Shown here in pieces: positions 36,300 through 45,218 of a stretch of DNA of 64,000 nucleotides (positions within the stretch are counted from its first letter, which is position 1; each line of letters starts with the position of its first letter). The notes below the pieces were generated by a model. The model was not told the origin of the DNA, searched no databases, and was given only the letters and a program-made list of their open reading frames with translations. The stretch is taken from contig NZ_WELK01000005.1 in NCBI RefSeq assembly GCF_009799925.1, forward strand, positions 146,404 to 210,403. Reading direction: 5' to 3'. The position numbers and the translations under genes were made by a program. The stretch is from Pseudomonas sp. R-28-1W-6. Lineage in GTDB: Bacteria > Pseudomonadota > Gammaproteobacteria > Pseudomonadales > Pseudomonadaceae.

Positions 36300-38222
36300 A
36301 TGACAACAACTCAACCGTTCTGGCGGATGGCCAAGCTGCCGCTGGCCGTAAGTCTTGCCTCCACACTCGCTGCCCCGGCATTCGGTGTCACCTTCAATGT
36401 CGGTGAGATCGAGGGTCAGCTCGATTCTTCTCTGTCTGTCGGTGCCAGTTGGTCGGTGCGCGGCGCGGATCGTGATCTGATCGGGGTCAACAATGGCGGT
36501 GACGGTCTATCCCAGACCTCAGATGACGGTCACATGAACTTCAAGAAGGGCGAGACCTTCTCGAAGATCTTCAAGGGCATCCATGACCTGGAGCTGAAGT
36601 ACGGCGACACCGGCGTCTTCGTTCGCGGCAAATACTGGTACGACTTCGAACTGAAGGACGAGAGCCGTCTGTTCAAGGACATCGACGATTCCAATCGCAA
36701 GGAAGGTGCTCAGGCTTCCGGGGCGGAGATCCTCGACGCCTTCGTCTACCACAACTACTCCATCGGCGAGCAGCCAGGCTCGGTGCGCTTGGGCAAGCAG
36801 GTGGTCAGCTGGGGTGAAAGTACCTTCATCCAGAACAGCATCAACGCCATCAACCCGGTTGACGTCTCCGCTTTCCGCCGCCCAGGCGCCGAAATCAAGG
36901 AAGGCCTGATCCCGGTCAACATGTTCTACGTCTCCCAGAGTCTGACCGAGAACCTGTCTGCCGAGGCCTTCTACCAGCTCGAGTGGGAACAGACCGTAGT
37001 CGACAACTGCGGTACTTTCTTCTCCCAGGCCGACATTGTTGCGGATGGTTGCGACCAGAACCTGGCGGTGCTGAGCAACAATCCTTCCTCGATCGCCCTC
37101 GTGAACACCTTCCTGGAACCGGCTGGCTATGGTATCCAGAGCTCCCCTTGGAATGAGGGCATCGTGGTCCGTCGTGGTGGCGATCGTGACGCTCGCGACA
37201 GCGGCCAGTTCGGTACGGCCCTGCGTTATTTCTCCGAGCCGCTGGATACCGAGTTCGGTGCCTACTTCATGAACTACCACAGCCGCACCCCGGTGTTCAG
37301 TGGTGGTGGTCCTTCCCAGGGGGCGGTTGACACCATTAACTCCGTTGCCACTATGGCTGCCGGTCTTGTGGGTGTTTCCACGGCCGCTCGTTTGGCGGCG
37401 GCTGGCATGGCAGGCAACGGTAGCTACTTCATGGAGTACCCGGAAGATATCCGTCTCTATGGTCTGAGCTTCTCCACCACGCTGCCCACTGGTACGGCAT
37501 GGGCTGGTGAGGTGAGCTACCGCCCGAATGCTCCGGTGCAATTGAACACCACTGACATCCTTTATGCTGGTCTGGCTCCAATCAGCATTGGTGGCACCCC
37601 GGTTTACGCAAATGCGTCGTTGCTGGATGGTCAGGCGGACAGCGATCTGCATGGCTATCGTCGCAAGGAAATCACCCAGTTCCAGACCACTTTCACTCAC
37701 TTCTTCGATCAGGTCATGGGGGCGTCCCGTCTGACTCTGGTGGGTGAAGTCGGTGTGGCTCACGTTGGCGGTCTTGAGGACAGCAGCGAAGTTCGCTATG
37801 GCCGCGATCCGATCTATGGCCCGGGCGAGCTGCCAGGCACCCTTAGCGGTCGGCCGACCTGCGAGGCCCTGAACGTGGGTACTCTGGGCAACGCGGCAGC
37901 TGAGAATGTCAGCAAGTACTGCAATGACGACGGCTTCGTTACCTCCACTTCCTGGGGCTATCGAGCTCGTGCCATCTGGGATTACCCGGACGTGTTCGCC
38001 GGTATCAACCTCAAGCCGAGCATTGCCTGGTCCCATGATGTGGACGGTTATGGTCCGAACAACCTGTTCACCGAGGACGCGAAGGCCGTCAGTCTGGCGG
38101 TGGAAGCCGAATACCAGAACACCTACACCGCCAACCTGTCCTACACCGACTTCTTCGGTGGCGACTACAACACTTCGATCGACCGTGACTTCGTAGCGCT
38201 CAGCTTCGGCGCGAACTTCTAA
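36300..38222 (+). CDS. DUF1302 family outer-membrane protein
   Basis: Predicted outer-membrane beta-barrel of 640 residues. It has a signal peptide (cleavage likely after APAFG, about residue 29), many alternating hydrophobic strands, and a C-terminal Phe (LSFGANF), the BAM recognition feature. Two Cys pairs may form disulfides in loops. DUF1302 genes are nearly always next to DUF1329 genes and often near lipid, steroid or terpenoid catabolism; the biochemical role is not settled. Codon use is unusual: more T-ending codons than neighbouring genes, as in GTT, GCT and GGT runs near 37320-37420. Confidence 0.85.
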   Translation: MTTTQPFWRMAKLPLAVSLASTLAAPAFGVTFNVGEIEGQLDSSLSVGASWSVRGADRDLIGVNNGGDGLSQTSDDGHMNFKKGETFSKIFKGIHDLELKYGDTGVFVRGKYWYDFELKDESRLFKDIDDSNRKEGAQASGAEILDAFVYHNYSIGEQPGSVRLGKQVVSWGESTFIQNSINAINPVDVSAFRRPGAEIKEGLIPVNMFYVSQSLTENLSAEAFYQLEWEQTVVDNCGTFFSQADIVADGCDQNLAVLSNNPSSIALVNTFLEPAGYGIQSSPWNEGIVVRRGGDRDARDSGQFGTALRYFSEPLDTEFGAYFMNYHSRTPVFSGGGPSQGAVDTINSVATMAAGLVGVSTAARLAAAGMAGNGSYFMEYPEDIRLYGLSFSTTLPTGTAWAGEVSYRPNAPVQLNTTDILYAGLAPISIGGTPVYANASLLDGQADSDLHGYRRKEITQFQTTFTHFFDQVMGASRLTLVGEVGVAHVGGLEDSSEVRYGRDPIYGPGELPGTLSGRPTCEALNVGTLGNAAAENVSKYCNDDGFVTSTSWGYRARAIWDYPDVFAGINLKPSIAWSHDVDGYGPNNLFTEDAKAVSLAVEAEYQNTYTANLSYTDFFGGDYNTSIDRDFVALSFGANF

Positions 38223-38247
38223 GCGCTCAGGATCATTGAGGAAAGAC

Positions 38248-39621
38248 ATGCAAATGAAAACAACCAAGTTCTTGCTGCAATCCGGTGCTCTGGCCTTGTC
38301 TCTGCTGGCCTCCAGCGTGATGGCCGCCGTATCGGCCGACGAAGTCGCCAAACTGGGCAACAGCCTGACCCCGCTGGGCGCGGAAAAAGCCGGCAATGCC
38401 GATGGCAGCATTCCGGAGTGGACCGGCGGCCTGCCGAAGAACGCCGGCACTGCGGATGACCGCGGTTTCCTGTCCAACCCGTTCGCTGGTGAGAAGCCGC
38501 TGTTCACCATCACCGCGCAGAACGTCGATCAGTACAAGGACAAGCTGACCCCCGGCCAGCTGGCGATGTTCAAGCGCTACCCGGACAGCTACAAGATTCC
38601 GGTGTACACGACCCACCGTTCCGCCACCGTGCCGCAGAACGTGCAGGACGATGCCAAGTTCAACGCCGCCAACACCAAGCTGGTCGAGGGTGGCAACGGT
38701 CTGGAGAACTTCAAGTCCGCGTACCCCTTCCCGATGCCGCAGAACGGCCTGGAAGCGATCTGGAACCAGATCACCCGTTACCGCGGCGGCAGCGTGCGTC
38801 GTCTGGTCACCCAGGCCACTCCGCAACAGAACGGTTCCTACAGCCTGGTGTACTTCCAGGACGAGTTCAGCTTCCCGACCAGTCTGACCGACTACGACCC
38901 GAGCAAGCCGAGCAACATCCTGTTCTACTTCAAGCAGCGTGTAACCGCGCCGTCGCGTCTGGCCGGTAACGTGCTGCTGGTGCACGAGACCCTCAACCAG
39001 GTGAAGGAGCCGCGTCTGGCCTGGCTGTACAACGCCGGTCAGCGTCGCGTGCGCCGTGCCCCGCAGGTTTCCTATGACGGCCCAGGCACCGCTGCCGACG
39101 GCCTGCGTACTTCCGACAACTTCGACATGTACAACGGTGCTCCCGACCGTTACGACTGGAAGCTGGTCGGCAAGAAGGAAATCTACATCCCGTACAACAC
39201 CTACGACCTCGATTCGCCGAAGCTGAAGTACGCCGATATCGTCAAGGCCGGTCACATCAACCAGGACCTGAGCCGCTACGAGCTGCACCGCGTGTGGCAC
39301 GTGACCGGTACCCTGAAGTCCGGCGAGCGTCACATCTACGCCAAGCGTGATGTGTACATGGATGAGGATACCTGGCAAGCCGCGGTGATCGACCACTACG
39401 ACGGTCGTGGCGCCCTCTGGCGTGTTGCCGAAGCCCACTCGCAGTACTACTACGACAAGCAAGTACCGTGGTACACCGTGGAAACCCTGTACGACATCAT
39501 CTCCGGTCGTTACCTGGCCCTGGGCATGAAGAACGAGGAAAAACAATCCTACGACTTCAACTACAAGGCCGGTACCAGCGACTACACCCCTGCCGCCCTG
39601 CGTCAGGCTGGCGTGCGTTAA
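38248..39621 (+). CDS. DUF1329 family periplasmic protein
   Basis: Secreted protein of 457 residues with a signal peptide ending SSVMA, followed by AVSADEVAKLGNSLTPLGAE. Conserved patches include GSIPEWTGGLP and FPMPQNGLEAIWNQ. DUF1329 proteins are compared in the literature with LolA/LolB-like lipoprotein carriers, so a role in moving a hydrophobic ligand across the periplasm is plausible but unproven. GAGGAA at 38238-38243 favours ATG 38248; ATG 38254 (MKTTKFLL) is an alternative. The gene follows DUF1302 by 25 bases, so the pair forms an operon ending at the terminator at 39640. Confidence 0.85.
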   Translation: MQMKTTKFLLQSGALALSLLASSVMAAVSADEVAKLGNSLTPLGAEKAGNADGSIPEWTGGLPKNAGTADDRGFLSNPFAGEKPLFTITAQNVDQYKDKLTPGQLAMFKRYPDSYKIPVYTTHRSATVPQNVQDDAKFNAANTKLVEGGNGLENFKSAYPFPMPQNGLEAIWNQITRYRGGSVRRLVTQATPQQNGSYSLVYFQDEFSFPTSLTDYDPSKPSNILFYFKQRVTAPSRLAGNVLLVHETLNQVKEPRLAWLYNAGQRRVRRAPQVSYDGPGTAADGLRTSDNFDMYNGAPDRYDWKLVGKKEIYIPYNTYDLDSPKLKYADIVKAGHINQDLSRYELHRVWHVTGTLKSGERHIYAKRDVYMDEDTWQAAVIDHYDGRGALWRVAEAHSQYYYDKQVPWYTVETLYDIISGRYLALGMKNEEKQSYDFNYKAGTSDYTPAALRQAGVR

Positions 39622-39639
39622 TCCGCGACCCGCTCCAGG

Positions 39640-39670
39640 AAAAAGCCGGCCTTGTGCCGGCTTTTTTCTT
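39640..39670 (+). terminator. Intrinsic terminator after the DUF1329 gene
   Basis: AAAAAGCCGGC (39640-39650) pairs exactly with GCCGGCTTTTT (39656-39666) around CTTGT, continuing into TCTTT. It separates the DUF1302-DUF1329 operon from the regulator gene. Confidence 0.9.
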
Positions 39671-39754
39671 TGTGGATACGCAGCGGGCTTCAAATGCGCG
39701 GAACAAGGGGATAGGCTGCGGGCACATAGTCTGCCAAGAGCCACCCTCTGCCCC

Positions 39755-42493
39755 GTGTCCGATCTGTCCCGCTCGCCCAGCCTCGCCTGTTTCCCTGTCA
39801 GTTCGGGGGATGGGCGCTTCTTCCGTCCGCCACTGCCCGCCGGCCATGTGCTGCGCCCGCGCCTGTGCGAACGGCTGGCCGAGGGCATGAGCGGGCGCCT
39901 GCTGTTGGTCTGCGCTCCGGCGGGGTTTGGCAAGAGTTCCCTGGCCATCGAATTCTGCGAGCGCCTGCCCGCGCATTGGCAAAGCCTGTGGCTGGGTCTG
40001 AGCCGCCGTGATAGCGACCCCGGGCGTTTTCTCGAACGCCTGCTGGATGGCTTGCGCCAGTCGTTCCCGGGACTCGGCGAGGAGGCGCTCGGCCTGCTGA
40101 AGATGCGCCAGCGCCATCAGCCGTTCGCCTTCGAGGAGCTGCTCGACGGCCTGCTCGACGAGCTGGGCCAGCGCCTGGATCCGGCGGCGCCGCTGCTGCT
40201 GGTGCTGGACGACTACCACCTGGCCCAGGGGCCGGTGCTGGATCGCTGCCTGCAGTTCTTTCTCAACCATCTGCCGACCGGCCTGCTGTTGCTGGTCACC
40301 AGCCGCCAGCGTCCGGACTGGCATCTGGCGCGTCTGCGCCTGTCGCGGCAGCTGCTCGAGCTGCAGGAGCAGGACCTGCGCTTAACTCCCGAGGAAACCC
40401 ATGAGCTACTCAGCAGCCAGGGCTCCAGCCTACCCGGCGAGGCTCTGCACAACCTGCTGCAGCGCAGCGAGGGCTGGGTGGCCGGCCTGCGTCTCTGGCT
40501 GCTGGCCAGCGACGAGGGCGGTACCGAGGAGCTTGCGCAGGACCTGCACGGTGCCCAGGGGCTGATTCGCGACTACCTGCTGGAAGAGGTGATCGAGCGC
40601 CAGCCGGCCGAGGTGCAGGGTTTTCTGTACGACACCGCCTGCCTGGAACGCTTCTGCGTCGAGCTCTGCGATGCGCTGCGCGACAGCCATGACAGTGCCG
40701 CGATCCTGCAGCACCTGCAGGCCAACCAGGTGTTTCTGGTGCCGCTGGATGAGCAGGGCCGCTGGTTCCGCTATCACCACCTGTTTTCCGATCTGCTGCG
40801 CGCCAGCCCGGCGCGGGGCATGTCCATGCCACAGTCCAGCCTGCACCTGCGGGCTTGCCGCTGGTTCAGCGCCCAGGGTCTGCTCGACGAGGCGGTGGAG
40901 CAGGCTTTGCGTGCCGGCCAGCCGGATGTGGCGGCGAGTCTGGTGCAGAGCCTGTCCGAGGAGCACCTGCTGGCCGAGCAGAATGTCGCCATGCTGCTGC
41001 GTTGGAAGATGGACCTGCCCGACAGCCTGCTGAGCAGCACGCCGCGCCTGATCGTGCTGTACAGCTGGGTGCTGGCCCTGGCCTGCCAGCTGGATGCGGC
41101 AGAAGATCTGGCCGGCCAGCTGATGCGTTTCCTGCCGGCGCCGACGGCCCAGGAACAGCAGTCGCTGCTGGCCCAGTGGCTGGCCGTCAGCGGGGTGATC
41201 GCCCGCGGTCGCGGTGATAGCCAGCGTGCCGAGGAGTACTGCACGGCTGCCCTGGCGACTCTGCCGGCCACGCGCTTCGGTCCGCGTCTGCTGTGCCTGT
41301 CGACCCTGGCCAACCTGGCCGTGGTCAAGGGCGATCTGTGGCGCGCGCGCGGGCTCAACCGCGAGGCCCTGGAGCTGGCGCAGCGCCAGGGCAATCCGCT
41401 GTTCGAAGGCTTCTGCCACTACGAACGGGCGCGGGTGCTGGTGGCGCGCGGGGAAGCGACCCGGGCCCTGGACGAGGTGCGCCATGGCCTGGGTCGCCTG
41501 CAGGAATTGCCGGCGCAGCGCCTGTATGCCGTGCGTGCCCGCCTTACCCTGTATCAGGGTTTGCTGCTGACCTTGTTGCTGCAGCCGGAGGAGGCCAGGC
41601 GCTACCTGCTGCAGGGGATCGCCGAGGCGCGTGGTTGCCGCGACATCAGCCTGCTGATCGGCTATTGCGTACTGGCCAGCCAGGAAGGCCGCGCTGGCCG
41701 CTTTACCGAGGCCTTCGCCCAGTTGGCCGAGGCCGAGCGTCTGATGCACATCTGGGATGTGCCACCGGTGTATTACCTGGCGATGATCACTCTGGCCAAG
41801 TGCGAGCTGTGGCTGACCCAGGGCCAGGTCGAGCTGGCCAGCGCCTGGCTGCTGCGCCTGGCCGACACCTACGGTGGCGAGCACGCGGCGGCGGCGCCGG
41901 AGTTCCACCCTCAGCTGCCCCTGCATATCGAGATTCACCGGGCCGCCCTGGAGCGTCGCCAGGGTCTGGTGGACGACGCCGAGCGGCGCTTGCGTGCGCT
42001 GATCGTGCGGGCCCAGAGCTGTGGCGGGCAGCTGATCGGCGGTTTCGCCCAGGTCCAGTTGACCCTGCTGCTGCATTCGACCGGGCGTGAGCGTGAAGCC
42101 CAGCAGCAGTTGCTCGGCTGCCTGGAGGCCGCTGCCGGTGGTTGCGTGCTGCCGTTCCACGAGCTGTTGTCGCATCAGCCTGGGTGGTTGCAGGAGCAGT
42201 TGCAGGCGATGCCCGCCAGCGCCCTGAGTGAAGCCCTGCAGTTGCACCTGCCGCAAGCCGAAGAGGTCGCCGAGGACTTCGCCGCCCTGGGCGTGGCGGA
42301 GACCCTGAGCAGTCGCGAGCTGGCGGTGCTGCGCCTGATCGCCCTGGGCTGTTCGAACCAGCAGATCAGCGAGCGCCTGTTCATTTCCCTGCACACGGTC
42401 AAGACCCACGCCCGGCACATCAACAGCAAGCTGGGCGTGGAGCGCCGCACCCAGGCCGTGGCCCGGGCGAAAAGCCTGGGGCTGTTGCGCTAG
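39755..42493 (+). CDS. MalT-like LuxR family ATP-dependent transcriptional regulator
   Basis: Large STAND-type activator of 912 residues. The Walker A loop APAGFGKSS has Lys60, the Walker B is LLLVLDDYH (about 148-156), a winged-helix and TPR-rich middle part follows (about 330-830), and a LuxR-type helix-turn-helix ends the protein (LSSRELAVLRLIALGCSNQQ ... LHTVKTHARHINSKLGV). MalT/AlkS relatives are activated by a small inducer plus ATP. The start is GTG 39755, without a clear Shine-Dalgarno; the next in-frame ATG (codon 45) would cut into the nucleotide domain. Position next to the DUF1302/DUF1329 operon suggests it controls that cluster. Confidence 0.88.
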   Translation: MSDLSRSPSLACFPVSSGDGRFFRPPLPAGHVLRPRLCERLAEGMSGRLLLVCAPAGFGKSSLAIEFCERLPAHWQSLWLGLSRRDSDPGRFLERLLDGLRQSFPGLGEEALGLLKMRQRHQPFAFEELLDGLLDELGQRLDPAAPLLLVLDDYHLAQGPVLDRCLQFFLNHLPTGLLLLVTSRQRPDWHLARLRLSRQLLELQEQDLRLTPEETHELLSSQGSSLPGEALHNLLQRSEGWVAGLRLWLLASDEGGTEELAQDLHGAQGLIRDYLLEEVIERQPAEVQGFLYDTACLERFCVELCDALRDSHDSAAILQHLQANQVFLVPLDEQGRWFRYHHLFSDLLRASPARGMSMPQSSLHLRACRWFSAQGLLDEAVEQALRAGQPDVAASLVQSLSEEHLLAEQNVAMLLRWKMDLPDSLLSSTPRLIVLYSWVLALACQLDAAEDLAGQLMRFLPAPTAQEQQSLLAQWLAVSGVIARGRGDSQRAEEYCTAALATLPATRFGPRLLCLSTLANLAVVKGDLWRARGLNREALELAQRQGNPLFEGFCHYERARVLVARGEATRALDEVRHGLGRLQELPAQRLYAVRARLTLYQGLLLTLLLQPEEARRYLLQGIAEARGCRDISLLIGYCVLASQEGRAGRFTEAFAQLAEAERLMHIWDVPPVYYLAMITLAKCELWLTQGQVELASAWLLRLADTYGGEHAAAAPEFHPQLPLHIEIHRAALERRQGLVDDAERRLRALIVRAQSCGGQLIGGFAQVQLTLLLHSTGREREAQQQLLGCLEAAAGGCVLPFHELLSHQPGWLQEQLQAMPASALSEALQLHLPQAEEVAEDFAALGVAETLSSRELAVLRLIALGCSNQQISERLFISLHTVKTHARHINSKLGVERRTQAVARAKSLGLLR

Positions 42494-43323
42494 AGCGCCT
42501 CGGCCGGGGTATCGAACTCGCGGCGGTAGTCCAGAATCAGCTGCAGGTTGTCGTGCTGCCAGGGGTGGAAGTCGGCCTTGTAGAAATCCAGATAGGTACG
42601 CACCAGCGGCCGCAGGATGCCGCGACTGCCCCACAGCCAGCCCAGGCCGTCGCGCCAGATTCGCCAGTTCCACAGCAGGCCGTCGCGCTTGAGCATGTGG
42701 ACCAGACCCTTGAAGGTATCCAGGGAGAAGTACAGCGTGCTGTGCAGCATGGCGCGCCGTCTCAGCCAAGGGCTGCCGTGCACCTGCTGGTAGAGATCGA
42801 AGGCCACGGCCTTGTGTTCGCTTTCCTCCAGGGCATGCCAGCGCCAGAGTTTTGCCATGTCCGGATCAGCGCCGGCCAGCCACTGCGGATTCTTCAAAAT
42901 TGCGTCGGCCATGATCGCGGTGAAGTGCTCAACCGCCACGGTCGAGGCCAGGTGCACCTTGGCTGGCAGGTGCTTGCGCACGAAGGCCAGGCGCCGTTTC
43001 AGGCGGTGCTCCAGGTAGTCGAGGTCGTAGCCGCACTGGCGCAGAGCCAGGCTGTAGCGATCATGCTCGCGGCTATGGTGGGCTTCCTGGCCGATGAAGC
43101 CGCCGATCTGCTTTTGCAGTTGCGGGTCGGTCACCTGGTCGCGGTAATGGCGCACCGAGTCGATGAAGAAGCGTTCGCCATCGGGAAATAGCAGCGACAT
43201 GGCATCGAAAAAATGGCTCTTGAAGGCATCGCCACCATGCCAGTGGCGGGACCAGGGCTGGGGCAGGGTGAAGGCCGGTTGGCGCGGCTTGATCTGCAGG
43301 TCCGGCGGGGTTGGGCTGGGCAT
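42490..43323 (-). CDS. PF10118 predicted metal-dependent hydrolase
   Basis: Protein of 277 residues with two metal-ligand-like clusters, GQEAHHSREHDRY and HALEESEHKAVAF, arranged like a diiron or dimetal helical bundle. The family is annotated as predicted metal-dependent hydrolase without a known substrate. ATG 43323 is chosen because GGGGAA lies just upstream; ATG 43335 lacks a site. Its stop and the stop of the convergent regulator gene share one CTAG (42490-42493). It is divergent from an AraC regulator, which probably controls it. Confidence 0.8.
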   Translation of the reverse strand: MPSPTPPDLQIKPRQPAFTLPQPWSRHWHGGDAFKSHFFDAMSLLFPDGERFFIDSVRHYRDQVTDPQLQKQIGGFIGQEAHHSREHDRYSLALRQCGYDLDYLEHRLKRRLAFVRKHLPAKVHLASTVAVEHFTAIMADAILKNPQWLAGADPDMAKLWRWHALEESEHKAVAFDLYQQVHGSPWLRRRAMLHSTLYFSLDTFKGLVHMLKRDGLLWNWRIWRDGLGWLWGSRGILRPLVRTYLDFYKADFHPWQHDNLQLILDYRREFDTPAEAL

Positions 43324-43446
43324 TTCGTTCCCCATCTGGTTGTTATTGTTTGCCCAGACTATGGGCTTGCCGGTCTTCAGCGGACAAGGTTATCTTCTGC
43401 CAATCTTCGGGTCATTTCCGGCCATTGGCCCAGTGGTGACGCTTTC
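43324..43446. promoter_or_regulatory. Divergent promoter region between the PF10118 and AraC genes
   Basis: 123 bases separate the two divergent start codons. The central part is relatively AT-rich (around 43336-43365), as expected for back-to-back promoters, but I cannot fix hexamers with confidence. Confidence 0.35.
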
Positions 43447-44475
43447 ATGACCAAGCGCCTTGCCCTCCATGCCGAACTGGTGCCACTGGCCTATGCCGAG
43501 GCCTTGCTCGAGCTGGCCGCCAGCCTCGCGGTGCCGCGCGAGCGGCTGCTGGCTGCGGCGGGCGTGTCCCTGCCGGTGCTGCAAAACCCCACGGGGCGCC
43601 TGTCGCTCGCCGACTTCCACCAGCTGGCCAGTGCTGCCCTGGTGGCAACCGCCGAGCCGGCGCTGGGGCTGCTCCTGGGCCAGCGCCTGAATGCCTCGGC
43701 GCACGGCATCCTCGGTTATGCACTGCTCTCGAGCGCGACCCTGGACAAGGCCATCCACTTTGCCTTGAAGTACTACCGGGTGCTGGGGCTGACCTTCGAC
43801 CTGCAGCTGGTCGAACGTGACGAGTGCCTGGAGTTGCGGGCCAGCGAGTCGATTCCCCTGGCCGGTCTCAGCCGCTTTGCCGCCGAAGGGCTGTTCGCCA
43901 GCCTCTATGGCATTGCCCGGTTCCTGCTTGGCGAATTGCCACAGGGCGTGGCCGTGGGCTTCGCTTATCCGGCGCCCGAGCATGCCTGGCGCTATGCCGA
44001 GGTGTTCGGTTGTGCCGCGGCCTTCGAACAGCCCTGGCACTGGCTGACCCTGCCCAAGGTCTATCTCGAACGGCCCATGGCCCTGGCCAACCCGGCCACC
44101 ATGCAGATGTGCGAGCAACAGTGCGAGGCGCTGCTGGCCACCCTCGATGTGCAGGATGGCTTGCTCAGCCGGGTGCGCCGCCTGCTGCTGGCGCGCCCCG
44201 GCGACTTCCCGGATCTGGACAGCGCGGCCCGAGCCCTGCACATCAGCGGGCGCAGCCTGCGCCGCCACCTGGCCACCGCCGGCACCAGCTACCAGCAGGT
44301 CCTCGACCAAGTCCGCAGGAGCCTGGCCCTGCAATACCTGGGCACCACGCACCTGCCGCTCTACGAAATCGCCGTGCTGCTAGGCTACAGCGACCCCTCC
44401 AATTTTCGCCGGGCCTTTCGCAAATGGACGGGGCGGCAGCCGAGCGATTATCGTGCCGGCCCCGCTCACCGATGA
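43447..44475 (+). CDS. AraC family transcriptional regulator, OruR-like
   Basis: Regulator of 342 residues with an N-terminal Arabinose_bd-type domain (about 15-200) and a C-terminal double helix-turn-helix (about 240-340; LYEIAVLLGYSDPSNFRRAF then RKWTGRQPSDYR). In P. aeruginosa the gene at this position (as I recall, PA0831) is oruR, implicated in ornithine use; orthology is suggested by order, not proven. The ATG at 43447 lies inside a longer open frame, whose extension covers the divergent promoter and is rejected. The next gene follows after 10 bases. Confidence 0.88.
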   Translation: MTKRLALHAELVPLAYAEALLELAASLAVPRERLLAAAGVSLPVLQNPTGRLSLADFHQLASAALVATAEPALGLLLGQRLNASAHGILGYALLSSATLDKAIHFALKYYRVLGLTFDLQLVERDECLELRASESIPLAGLSRFAAEGLFASLYGIARFLLGELPQGVAVGFAYPAPEHAWRYAEVFGCAAAFEQPWHWLTLPKVYLERPMALANPATMQMCEQQCEALLATLDVQDGLLSRVRRLLLARPGDFPDLDSAARALHISGRSLRRHLATAGTSYQQVLDQVRRSLALQYLGTTHLPLYEIAVLLGYSDPSNFRRAFRKWTGRQPSDYRAGPAHR

Positions 44476-44485
44476 GGACTGCCAG

Positions 44486-45133
44486 ATGACCACCAGCCCA
44501 GCGCCCAGCCTGATCCGCGAAACCTTCCCGGTCGGGCCGTTGCAGTGCAACTGCACCCTGATTGGCGATCCGGTCAGCAAGAAGGCCATAGTGGTCGACC
44601 CGGGTGGCGAGCCCGAGCTGATCCTGGCGCGCCTGCAGGCCCACGGTCTGCAACTGGTCAGCATCATTCACACCCACGCCCACCTGGATCACTTCCTCGC
44701 TTCCGGGCAGCTGAAGGAGTTGACCGGTGCGACCCTGCACCTGCACCAGGAAGACCAGTTCCTCTGGGACAACCTGGAGATGCAGTGCCGCATGTTCGGC
44801 GTGCCCTACCGTCCGGTGCCGGCCCCGGATCAGTGGCTGGCCGACGACGAAGAGCTGGCCTGCGGCTGTGGCGTGGCGTTGCATACTCCCGGGCACACCC
44901 CGGGCTCGATGAGTTTCTGGTTTCCCCAGGACAAGCTGCTGATCGCCGGCGACACCCTGTTCCGTCGTGGCATCGGCCGCACCGACCTGTGGGGCGGCGA
45001 TTACGCCACCATCGAGCGCTCGATCAGGCAGCGCCTGTACTGCCTGGATGAAGAGGCCACCGTGATCACCGGGCATGGGCCGCAAACGCGGCTGGGCGAC
45101 GAGATGCGGGAAAATCCCTTTATCCGCGCCTGA
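44486..45133 (+). CDS. Metallo-beta-lactamase-fold hydrolase (YcbL/GloB-like)
   Basis: Zinc hydrolase of 215 residues. The metal motif THAHLDH covers residues 63-69, further ligands come from TPGHTPGS and the Asp in IAGDTLF, and the last His is in ITGHGPQT. The short length without the glyoxalase II C-terminal domain fits the YcbL-type subgroup, which often hydrolyses S-lactoylglutathione or other thioesters. GAGGA at 44474-44478 supports ATG 44486. It is likely cotranscribed with the AraC gene. Confidence 0.9.
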   Translation: MTTSPAPSLIRETFPVGPLQCNCTLIGDPVSKKAIVVDPGGEPELILARLQAHGLQLVSIIHTHAHLDHFLASGQLKELTGATLHLHQEDQFLWDNLEMQCRMFGVPYRPVPAPDQWLADDEELACGCGVALHTPGHTPGSMSFWFPQDKLLIAGDTLFRRGIGRTDLWGGDYATIERSIRQRLYCLDEEATVITGHGPQTRLGDEMRENPFIRA

Positions 45134-45139
45134 TTACGG

Positions 45140-45168
45140 GAATCTTTCTCCCCGCGCGCTGTTCTAAA
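45140..45168 (+). promoter_or_regulatory. Possible AlgU/RpoE-type promoter of the OmpA-like lipoprotein gene
   Basis: GAATCT (45140-45145) and TCTAAA (45163-45168) are 17 bases apart, resembling the envelope-stress sigma consensus GAACTT-N16/17-TCTGA. The match is partial. Envelope lipoproteins of this type are sometimes in that regulon. Confidence 0.35.
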
Positions 45169-45218
45169 CTTCGCCAACCAGAAGACTGGCAAAGCCAATT
45201 GCCTCAGGAGCTGCAACC

